DNA from: a virus | Virus record (IMG/VR): IMGVR_UViG_3300042905_003268 | Location: 1-64,000 of that record | Length of the DNA stretch: 64,000 bases | Strand: one strand, 5' to 3' | Shown here: one piece after another, positions 58,701 through 64,000 of the stretch | Layout of the letters: every line of letters starts with the position of its first letter | Numbering within the stretch: the stretch's first letter is position 1 | Position numbers and translations under genes: made by a program | The notes under the pieces: generated by a model | Told to the model about the DNA's origin: nothing | What the model saw: the letters and a program-made list of their open reading frames with translations, nothing else | Database searches by the model: none

Positions 58701-61700
58701 TTATTAGTAGAATCACTATTTCTTTGGGTAGAAACAATATTTTCTGTAACTTCCAGAGATTGTCTTTCTCTTAATGCTGCTAATTGAATTTCTTCTTCAG
58801 AAAGTTCTTGACTAGCCCTATTACTTTGCAATATGGCTGTCTTTTTTCTTTCTGATGCGGCAACTAATTCTACATCTAACTGCATAAGTCTTTGTTGAGC
58901 CTGATATTCTGCTTGCTTTGCAGCCTTGTATTGAGGGCTATTAGGACCATATCTTAATAACGCCTGTGCGCTTTCTTTTTGTGCTTTAGCATATGCTGCC
59001 TGTGCCTCCGCTTGATTCTTTGCAGCAAGTTGGTACTGTTCTTCTGCTGCAACATTTTCTTCCGACGCCATGGCCTCACGCTGTCTGGCTTCTGCCAATC
59101 TTAATAATGCATCTACAAGTTTTTTATTTCCTGTTGCTAATGCAGCAGACATTTCTTGACTTATTTGAGCATCATTAAACATTCTATCTGTGTACATTTG
59201 AATGGCATGTAGTAATGGATTTCTTAACCCGCCTTCGCCCATTCCTTTAATTCCAGCAGCAGAAAGTGTTTGTGTAGGATCAATCTCGTATGGAGTTATT
59301 ATTCTCTCTTTAACTAGTTCTGCTGTACGAACTGCTCTTTCTCGTCCCGCTGGCATGGCAAGCAGTTCTTGTTCGATTTTATCGAACTCTGCCGCGATTT
59401 CTTTAACTTTTTTATCTACGGCCTGATCAGTACCATCTATAGCAGATCTTAATTCACTTAAAGATGCGATTGGATCTCTACCAGATTCTATATCCTGTGA
59501 ATATTTTTTAAACGCTGCAGCAACTTCTTGATTCCCTGCTTCTGCTTTTTCTGCAGCAACTGAAAGAATAGCAAAATACTCTGTAGACTGAGTTGTAAGT
59601 TTTTCCCATGTAGGAAGAATTTGCGCCAATTGCTCATCTGTTAATGCTCTAATTTGTGCTAGAGAGGCTTCTAATGCTGGTCCTGTGCCATGATAACCTC
59701 TAGATAAGTCTTCTAAGGCTTGTCTTCTAATTTCTGGAGTTATTGATTCTTCTCTTAATGAAACTAAATCTTGATAGAAATTTTTAAGATCTTTCTGAAC
59801 ATCAGATCCTGCCTGATCAACAAATGTACCAAGCCCTAGTACTCCTCTTCCCCCCAGCATAGACTCTGGTGTTAGGTGGGAATACGTTACTCCAGCCTCT
59901 GCCCTGCCTTTATATCTTTGTCTTCCTTGCTCCTTAGTCCATGGAATTTCAGGAGTAGTATATGGAGTTCCTGGACCCATTCTTACAATTGCTGCGGCTT
60001 CTGCATTGGCTAGAACACCCTGTGAAACCTGATCCAATCCTCCAGATGCACTCTTTGTATGATTTAATTGATTAACAAGTTCTTGAAGTTTTTTGACCAG
60101 GGTGTCCACAGCCTGGGCCATTGTATTCATAGCAGTACCTTGATCGTAAAGGCTTTCTGAGAGCAACTCTGAGGCATCTCTTGCAGCAATAGAGTCTAAT
60201 GTTAATAGATCAAAGGCTCCCCTGCCCTCTTTCTTAAATGCCATTAATGTTGATATGCCTTTAACTAGATAGCCAAAGAAGTTACCTAGTACACCAGTAA
60301 TCATAATAATTGGACCAAGTACCGCCGTGAATCCTAATAATCCATTAATAATATTTTTTATTGGGTCTGGTATAGCATTAAATATTTCTAATATTTTATT
60401 TCCAACATTTAGTAATATCGTGCCAATAGTTACAAATGTCTCACCGATTGGGATGAGGCTTGCCTTTAGTGATTCGAAAGCCCTTTGGAATTTACCAGTA
60501 ACTGACTCTGTTACTGCTTTTAATTCTGCGTCTGCATTTTTTGCAAGTTCCTCTATGCTCATTCCTGCTATAGCAAACACTTGTTCTGTCTGACTTCCCG
60601 CCCTGCCGAGGTTCGCTAGAAGAGCATTGATTCTTGAAAATTGGAACTTACCAAAGATCTGTTCGATAGATCTTTGTCTACTTAAATCATCAAGTCCTGC
60701 TAAAGCAGACTGTAGATCCATCAGGGTTCCAATAACATCTCCAGCATTTTTATCTACAATACTTTTAATGTCTATGCCAAATCCTGACAGGACTTCCGTT
60801 GTTTGTTTTGTAGGATTAATCAAGGATGCTAGAGATGACTTGATTGCGTTGGCTGCCTCAGATGCAGATACGCCACCTTCACGCATAGCAACCATCATTG
60901 CTGCGAGATCCTCAACATCTCCACCCAGACCTTGCACAACTGGTCCAGCCTTAACAATTCCAGTTACTAAATCATTAATTGTTGCAGAGGTTTGATTTTC
61001 TACAGCATTGAGTAAGTTAATGGATTGCGTTAGACCTTCTGTATCCTTTTTGAACACACTCTGAATTGAAAGAGTAGCCTTCATAGCCTCTTGTCTATCA
61101 ACTTCTCCGAGTACTGATAATCTCATTGCCTCGCTAGTAGCGGCAAGCAACTCGTTGCCCTGCACTCCAGTAGCAGCAATATCTGCAGCAATTCCTAGAG
61201 TTTCTTCAACTGAAACTCCCATAGTGCGAGCAATTTCTTGAGATAATGCTAGAGTTTCACTTCTTATTTTAGCCAACTCGCTAGAGTTAACCATACCCTT
61301 TGTTGCATCTCCATAAACCTTAGTAAGTCTTGTTAGTTGCTTATCAGCATCCATAAACGCTTTTCCAGCGGCTGCTCCAAAGATGGTGAGTGGTACGGTT
61401 AATCCTACTGTTAACTGCCTACCAGCCCATTGTGTATTCTTGCCCCAATTAATAATTTCAGTAGATCCATTAGCAACTACTTGTCTAAAGATTCTGTATT
61501 CTTGATTAAGAATTCTTTGCTTTTCAATTCCTTCATCAATTCCTCTAGGAACAATTACTTGAGTAGCACCATCAGCCATTCTCATGGTTGTGGAATTCAT
61601 AAGCCTTACTTGTTCTCTTGCAAGTTGTCTAATTTGACCTAACTCGCCTCTTCTATAGTCAGAGGCTGCTTTAAATAATTGACCAAGCCTAGCGCTACCA

Positions 61701-61954
61701 GACTCAAGGCTCCTGCCGAATCTAGTAGTTTCTGTTGTAAGGTTTACCATGTGTCGTTCAAACATGCCGCTACTATCAATGGCGTTGTTGAACTGATTTT
61801 GGAATGATGATACTGAATTAGATAATGCAGAATTAAACCCAATGCTCATCATAGAGGCATTGAGAGAATCTATTTGAGATCTTAATCTAGCAACTGAAGT
61901 TTCTACATTTCTAAAATTACCCGTAGCAACTATATTAAGTTCTATGCGACTCAT
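52790..61954 (-). CDS. Tape measure protein with ART-like and NlpC/P60-like domains
   Basis: 3054 residues. The N-terminal two-thirds are helical with a TP901-type tape-measure core and hydrophobic segments (IINGLLGFTAVLGPIIMITGVL). Two GGYVSGPGGPTEDKIPALL-type repeats occur near the end. Near 2572 LIRLYRGL, near 2593 YSTTD, and later Glu in ADEFAQFIPES follow the R-S-E order of ADP-ribosyltransferases. An NlpC/P60-type cysteine peptidase follows (FVGTPYSSGA, Cys near 2805 in GWGCATATKW, His near 2865 in INHVGMAL). At about 0.15 nm per residue the tail could reach roughly 400 nm or more, less the enzyme domains. Confidence 0.9.
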   Translation of the reverse strand: MSRIELNIVATGNFRNVETSVARLRSQIDSLNASMMSIGFNSALSNSVSSFQNQFNNAIDSSGMFERHMVNLTTETTRFGRSLESGSARLGQLFKAASDYRRGELGQIRQLAREQVRLMNSTTMRMADGATQVIVPRGIDEGIEKQRILNQEYRIFRQVVANGSTEIINWGKNTQWAGRQLTVGLTVPLTIFGAAAGKAFMDADKQLTRLTKVYGDATKGMVNSSELAKIRSETLALSQEIARTMGVSVEETLGIAADIAATGVQGNELLAATSEAMRLSVLGEVDRQEAMKATLSIQSVFKKDTEGLTQSINLLNAVENQTSATINDLVTGIVKAGPVVQGLGGDVEDLAAMMVAMREGGVSASEAANAIKSSLASLINPTKQTTEVLSGFGIDIKSIVDKNAGDVIGTLMDLQSALAGLDDLSRQRSIEQIFGKFQFSRINALLANLGRAGSQTEQVFAIAGMSIEELAKNADAELKAVTESVTGKFQRAFESLKASLIPIGETFVTIGTILLNVGNKILEIFNAIPDPIKNIINGLLGFTAVLGPIIMITGVLGNFFGYLVKGISTLMAFKKEGRGAFDLLTLDSIAARDASELLSESLYDQGTAMNTMAQAVDTLVKKLQELVNQLNHTKSASGGLDQVSQGVLANAEAAAIVRMGPGTPYTTPEIPWTKEQGRQRYKGRAEAGVTYSHLTPESMLGGRGVLGLGTFVDQAGSDVQKDLKNFYQDLVSLREESITPEIRRQALEDLSRGYHGTGPALEASLAQIRALTDEQLAQILPTWEKLTTQSTEYFAILSVAAEKAEAGNQEVAAAFKKYSQDIESGRDPIASLSELRSAIDGTDQAVDKKVKEIAAEFDKIEQELLAMPAGRERAVRTAELVKERIITPYEIDPTQTLSAAGIKGMGEGGLRNPLLHAIQMYTDRMFNDAQISQEMSAALATGNKKLVDALLRLAEARQREAMASEENVAAEEQYQLAAKNQAEAQAAYAKAQKESAQALLRYGPNSPQYKAAKQAEYQAQQRLMQLDVELVAASERKKTAILQSNRASQELSEEEIQLAALRERQSLEVTENIVSTQRNSDSTNKGTVAREGQTAAISSNKGGMLAGGKLGGAISLASMAAMFLPRPGEDTGAGQAMNAGINIANMTGMGAMFGPKGLAIGAAIGVAVEGISFFGRRSEEAAAELAKLKAGIEASKTGLTELEKQFFNVEPLKQLEDLPLNAFNLRTQEATNKLREFANAVANAEPGSVEAGRRDQIASMESAEQFINDPMFSKMVSEALLGGMDIKSIKTMIGGYLSATGKEIFAPIVNAELDRIGKLGTKPEEIGAKYLAQLQDIADRVIRGADYTEKEADRLRKAQQLYEESRGGKEVLAVNPQTGESEQANLADTAVYLNSIAEQFGMTLEELLGLIQERITNPEAESNPAVDAAMKGLSVDGQQYGPEFNQFILDILPALKEVVAISPDLYEIEDVMGAVGNEASMMAQGIFAAMASGGQTFDQFLTSLGASANALDSNKQLIGEIQTQINEMSPDAGRAFSMMMEGGVQLQDALRIVSMVIADVNTDWAALADMARTNPANFRANVWTSFIQGSPVGTTPTAQAATNPEDAIQSALGAIDYSGDAGGGSGGSGSDYYDKLIEAQDKIIEGIQKEREERQKLLELQEKQVDFALRRQDLENQIARATAEGNFAEAALLQAQLNAEKEKYQAEEIERRRQEREDKKIAAAEKEKERLQKLQDASSGGGGGGGSTGPSAAQQKWTANRVEVLTSGVVNWTEGAELRVRTSQMGPWTAFFDSDRVKSYRQELEKLNIPAENIDQILNELYDSWIDNNNQLFAQTDDYKFIEDSLKKMGVAGEDLKEVMPDVFGALLDKELNPKEKIDVIAGALYDLGYETDEAYRKAKKLYDQYGEDFDGKGIDDEIARWVEWNDIILKAQDRLRKINKQLSEGATISDLGLSADRLEEVARTAAGQSTAQTGPTFNAGGVKLTGENIGSDLMLGVEKGLTDGVQATEAATRQAIKWLEIWMRDETKTNSPSEVYKLLGKDMIAGLINGLVIPPDTATGVITTITDTFKSAVDSYKILFTDPTNGISGVIDAEVKTAADNFYNTMTTRMQETVDEINNILKTNLTNYTFQITGNPKIYDGGARSLWQRVFDGIPDGMFTSTMPQYATGGYVSGPGGPTEDKIPALLSDGEYVIKASSVSQYGTELLDQINARKFYTGGYVSADRAETAASGNKYLGGYKPKPQYSGGTPTYTSGYSNSNTQATRQSGGSGVMKGLYNKALRNASIMSMTRQPFYSPGIGEEVGGIWQILRNIAASTTDLLLGGFVPPFMRSERSGDSFLDRINWNRTSIGSLIGGDNYLNTSGSELLASMLDFAPGGGKGSSSMASGFIPVGVKAGATGTRASRDIVAKDYEDMLGMSRQDFEDYVETAWPSITPAEKADLIGKIFDENGNVRKLDVINAPPYSSSMGGNPGARMHQHGLSVLDILRDTNQAKRFKSIYDELSASGSPAVGDMTFDEFMSKVRNSSISAQDTSTSADKATALLDHDFIRSVNSVYARQNYGLSDTDLIRLYRGLTRSEQSNVHGVFRGYSTTDPNVAKSFSRWAGRGIWATDISVGDLPQILGTTGWADEFAQFIPESAWAEVVTEHGVNTKISPDRPYRAFDPENVLMPRRIKHDDFVNNHDSIVGYAKSIGLSPTRLLSGSGFRRVGPYWQLDLSKIDSMSSENKQLLKYLQDSLGMDLVSIKTGEGLAPFKFAEGGLVRVGKENLTVLGEGISDYARRFVGTPYSSGAAWADGPANGWGCATATKWLYDSYAGVDPGHPSLSASQYSSGSGSRVNDMLPGDLLFFYYPNGVNTSNPINHVGMALGNGSMFHARSEALGTQITGIDGAGMDRARQRAGGSAIKRYLPETIAGMGIPTAKFKMGGKVYGKGGPTSDDILALISNGEYVMNASAVSHYGKDFMDAVNKGILPEAAMGGMFSSKYPGYVQRMGDGGMLSRKFGMNNDSSPISNVEYNINVNVAGTNSSPDDIAEAVMKSLKRKERMVGAVTRV

Positions 61955-62259
61955 GGCTCAACTACCTCCATGATGGCATGGCCAAGTCCCACACCTACAC
62001 CAAATCCTTGCTGGACGGCTGTGGCACCCTTTAGGTCTGCGATATCTGAAACTTCATCACTATCAGATATATCAATGCCCTGGATCATTGCAAAGAATTT
62101 TTGATCTTCATATCTGCGCTTTCTTTGAGCATTTAGCGTTGCTAATAACTCATCTACAGACAATTGATCTTCTAGTTCTTCATAGTTTTTCCAGTTTCCC
62201 AAAAGGAAAACCTCCGATTCTAAAGAGGCTAGATCTAAGTCGTCCCAACTAGAGCCGCC
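61951..62259 (-). CDS. Tail assembly chaperone, -1 frameshift extension
   Basis: This reading follows from a -1 shift near 62259 in the upstream chaperone gene. It gives GSSWDDLDLASLESEV then LLGNWKNYEELEDQ, the usual sequence in the second half of frameshifted tail chaperones. The frame has no proper start of its own. The fused form helps load the tape measure. It overlaps the tape measure gene by 4 nt. Confidence 0.8.
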   Translation of the reverse strand, partial: GGSSWDDLDLASLESEVFLLGNWKNYEELEDQLSVDELLATLNAQRKRRYEDQKFFAMIQGIDISDSDEVSDIADLKGATAVQQGFGVGVGLGHAIMEVVEP

Positions 62260-62570
62260 CCTAGGAGATTTGGGTCATTCATCTTTAACCCTCCACAAAC
62301 CTCAAGAATCTTCATCATTGTAGGAATATTAACACTTTCCTCAAAGGCGTCCTTGTCTTCTGAAAGGTCTGGCCTAGTCTTTTCTAAACAAATCATAGAA
62401 GCCTGGATAAATATATCCATAGCATCTTCTTCACTCTTAACTTCTTCTGAGTCTAACTCTCTAATTACTTTCATAAATTTCTTTAACTGCTTAATTGGTA
62501 AAGGCTTGACAATGATCTTGTCTCCGTTTTCCAGTTCTAATTCAGCAGTATCATAAATTGTTGTTGCCAA
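62235..62570 (-). CDS. Tail assembly chaperone (frame-0 form)
   Basis: 111 residues from TTG 62570, which is preceded by AGGAGG at 6 nt. The product begins MATTIYDTAE, with LENGDKIIVKPLPIKQLKKFM and a helical acidic middle. It stops at 62235 in the unshifted frame. It lies between major tail protein and tape measure, as expected. Confidence 0.8.
   Translation of the reverse strand: MATTIYDTAELELENGDKIIVKPLPIKQLKKFMKVIRELDSEEVKSEEDAMDIFIQASMICLEKTRPDLSEDKDAFEESVNIPTMMKILEVCGGLKMNDPNLLGAALVGTT
62256..62264 (-). other. Probable -1 ribosomal frameshift site
   Basis: The run GGGG (62261 to 62258) in CCTAGGGGCGG lets the GGG codon slip one base back. The shifted reading continues into the 61951 frame for 103 codons without a stop. 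No X-XXY-YYZ heptamer is perfect; the G-run is the best candidate. Confidence 0.6.
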
Positions 62571-62595
62571 TTTTTTCCTCCTAAGTAGCAATATA

Positions 62596-62601
62596 ATTAT
62601 A
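62596..62601 (-). promoter_or_regulatory. Promoter -10 box (TATAAT) for the tail chaperone unit
   Basis: TATAAT on the - strand lies 25 bases before TTG 62570 and after a terminator hairpin, so the chaperone-tape-measure unit may have its own transcript. The -35 is weak. Confidence 0.5.
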
Positions 62602-62631
62602 TCAAAATGGCTGCTCAAAACATAAAGGATT

Positions 62632-62651
62632 GGCCCCGCATTTGCGGGGCC
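62632..62651 (-). terminator. Terminator hairpin after the major tail protein
   Basis: GGCCCCGCA and TGCGGGGCC pair perfectly (9 bp, 2-base loop). On the - strand it follows the major tail gene by about 33 bases and is followed by a partly T-rich stretch. A partial terminator fits strong major-tail and weaker chaperone expression. Confidence 0.75.
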
Positions 62652-62684
62652 GCACCTTTACTACTTATTAAGTTATAAATTTAA

Positions 62685-63395
62685 TTACTGTGTTGACCAA
62701 ACGCGATCAAGAACCTCACCGTATTCAGCGGTTGGGAACTGTGGGTCTGGCAGGCAACGGAATGTAACAGGGTAGACAGTTGACTCATTTCTGCGGAGAG
62801 CGTGTGAAACGGTCTCCATTGAAAGTACACGACGAGCGAGATAAACTCTCTCAGACTTGTCTGCTGACAAGGATGTTGGTGCAGCGCCAATAGCAACGAG
62901 TCCTCTTTCTACAGGAGCCTCACCAAGTGAGCCTCCTTCAAGATTCATTACTCTTGCTGCTCCTGATCCTGATGGAGTTGCTGTGTATGATGCAACTGGT
63001 GTAGTTGTTGGTGTACCAGCAGATCCTCCTGTAACGACTGCTGTTGTTACAGCGGCGTCTTTTTGTCCGAATGCTGTGTTGATATTCTCGAATGTTCCTT
63101 CATTGAAGGAAGTACGAAGCATGACTCTCAACTGTGTCTTGAAGATACGGGCGGAGTCAAGGAGTTGATCAACTTCAACCTCTCCGTACTGTGGTTCGTA
63201 AGAAACCTCAAGTCCTTCTGATGTGAAGCCAACATCTCTCCAGTCTGCTACTCCGTCGTTTAACAAGTATGCTGATGCCTTCTTGTTACCAAACGTCGGC
63301 ATAGCCTTTGGATAACCTGAAACGTCTGTGCTGTCATTCTTGCTCAAGAAGATCTGTGCAGCACCTACGAGAATATTGGAAATAGATCCAGCCAT
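62685..63395 (-). CDS. Major tail protein
   Basis: 236 residues beginning MAGSISNILV. The sheets (EVSYEPQYGEVEVDQL, RVMLRTSFNEG) follow the tail-tube layout, with an Ala/Thr/Gly-rich insertion (GGSAGTPTTTPVASYTATP). It forms the hexameric tube around the tape measure. Preceded by a long leader with a stem-loop and followed by a strong hairpin. Confidence 0.85.
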   Translation of the reverse strand: MAGSISNILVGAAQIFLSKNDSTDVSGYPKAMPTFGNKKASAYLLNDGVADWRDVGFTSEGLEVSYEPQYGEVEVDQLLDSARIFKTQLRVMLRTSFNEGTFENINTAFGQKDAAVTTAVVTGGSAGTPTTTPVASYTATPSGSGAARVMNLEGGSLGEAPVERGLVAIGAAPTSLSADKSERVYLARRVLSMETVSHALRRNESTVYPVTFRCLPDPQFPTAEYGEVLDRVWSTQ

Positions 63396-63416
63396 TTAAA
63401 TTTTCACCTACCTTTC

Positions 63417-63438
63417 GGATATTAATTTATTAATATCC
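63417..63438 (-). promoter_or_regulatory. 9-bp stem-loop in the leader of the major tail gene
   Basis: GGATATTAA (63417-63425) and TTAATATCC (63430-63438) flank TTTA. It lies just before the ribosome binding site of the major tail gene, and an AT-rich stretch upstream (TATTAT/TATATAA near 63460) may be the -10. A 5' stem-loop can protect an abundant mRNA; here that is inference. Confidence 0.5.
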
Positions 63439-63489
63439 AGATTGATCATTCCTCTTTTATATAATAACATTGTTAAGTCGGAAAGCAAA

Positions 63490-63999
63490 CTATGTAAATC
63501 TTCCAGTTGAATTGACTTCTCTAGAATACTTATATGTTATTTGTACTACTCCAACTATTCTTCCGCCCTCTGATTCCGCTGGGGAGGGGCTGCTGACATA
63601 ATCTAAACATGCAGAATAAAATTTTATTTTTGCCTGGTTGGTATTAAATGATTGTAAATCTTTACCAGATAAGTCTTTTCTTCTAAACAAATCAACCATG
63701 AGTTCTGTTATTTCCATTACTTTGCCGAATTTAGTTCCCACTATGGAATATGACATTGATTCTTCACAAATCCACCATTTATCCATATAATCATTTATTT
63801 CATAATCATAAATTATATATGTTTTATCTGGAAGAAGATTGTTGAATTCTGGAACCTCTTGTGCTGGTATTATTGGTACTAAAGTTTTTGTAAAGTTATC
63901 TGGCCTATAATCATCCTCATCTAATACTCCAGATTCTTTAATTTCATTCCATAAAAAAGAATTTATTATAGATCTAGCATTCTCTCTATATATTGTCAT
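63490..63999 (-). CDS. Tail completion/terminator-like protein (169 aa)
   Basis: The product begins MTIYRENARS and has IIYDYEINDYMDKWWICEE and VGVVQITYKYSREVNSTGRF, strands seen in small head-tail or tail-terminator proteins just upstream of the major tail gene. It starts at the last bases of the window, so its upstream neighbours are not visible. Confidence 0.6.
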   Translation of the reverse strand: MTIYRENARSIINSFLWNEIKESGVLDEDDYRPDNFTKTLVPIIPAQEVPEFNNLLPDKTYIIYDYEINDYMDKWWICEESMSYSIVGTKFGKVMEITELMVDLFRRKDLSGKDLQSFNTNQAKIKFYSACLDYVSSPSPAESEGGRIVGVVQITYKYSREVNSTGRFT

Positions 64000-64000
64000 A

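Noticed and set aside
1-64000. Integrase, attachment site or lysogeny repressor
   Set aside because: I looked for recombinase motifs and a clear repressor/operator set and saw none, so lysogeny is not supported by this window.

Overview
The window is a stretch of a tailed-phage genome from an actinobacterial host. A WhiB-type protein (12774-13109), an Lsr2-like DNA-binding domain (2427-2789), a DUF7455-type actinobacterial small protein (20584-20820) and leaderless-looking genes point to Actinobacteria. The DNA is AT-rich, which argues against the usual GC-rich Streptomyces/Mycobacterium hosts; a freshwater low-GC actinobacterium is a reasonable guess, not something the sequence proves. The tape-measure protein (3054 aa), the -1 frameshifted tail chaperone and the major tail protein indicate a long non-contractile tail (siphovirus type).

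Layout. (1) 1-3673, + strand: the tail of an unknown gene, a tRNA-like element, tRNA-Asp, then about a dozen small, tightly overlapped genes of unknown function, a small structured RNA with its own promoter and terminator-like tail, and one further gene from a leaderless-type promoter. (2) 3674-4221: the only long non-coding region. It holds nine close matches to the DnaA box TTATNCACA in about 450 bp, an AT-rich stretch, an inverted repeat and a promoter: a probable replication origin. (3) 4222-20820, - strand: accessory genes. These include two tiny membrane proteins, a FakA/DhaL-like kinase, 2-oxoglutarate oxygenases, a pyrimidine-dimer glycosylase-like protein, a PNK-type phosphatase, a proteasome-like Ntn hydrolase, WhiB, a deaminase, a SPOUT RNA methyltransferase, a secreted lysozyme-like protein and FkbM methyltransferase, interleaved with seven tRNAs as far as 21195. 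A glutathione-peroxidase-like gene sits alone on the + strand. (4) 21122-27380: tRNA-Pro, a structured 134-nt RNA, tRNA-Ile(UAU), the terminase genes, small zinc-ribbon proteins and a glycan cassette (FkbM, nucleotidyltransferase, two-domain glycosyltransferase). (5) 27380-40142: recombination and replication (RuvC, Cas4-like nuclease, a possible Hjc-like nuclease, RecA, MazG, DnaE-type polymerase, SSB-like protein, DnaG primase, DnaB helicase, candidate loader, metallophosphoesterase). (6) 40154-63999: an HNH protein, small coiled-coil proteins, two more oxygenases on opposite strands, then the tail module read right to left (tail completion protein, major tail protein, chaperone, tape measure, several large tail/baseplate proteins, and an FN3-rich adhesin ending in a Hint domain). 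Head genes are not in the window.

Genes commonly overlap by 4 nt (ATGA/TAATG/GTGA), so most of the - strand behaves as long operons. Internal starts include promoters whose -10 box lies only 5-9 nt before the start codon, and four genes whose start codon follows a tRNA 3' end by 1-3 nt. The most unusual points are the origin-like DnaA-box cluster, the two structured RNAs, the tRNA/start-codon junctions, the FakA-like, peroxidase-like and proteasome-like enzymes, and the ART-like and NlpC/P60-like domains in the tape measure.
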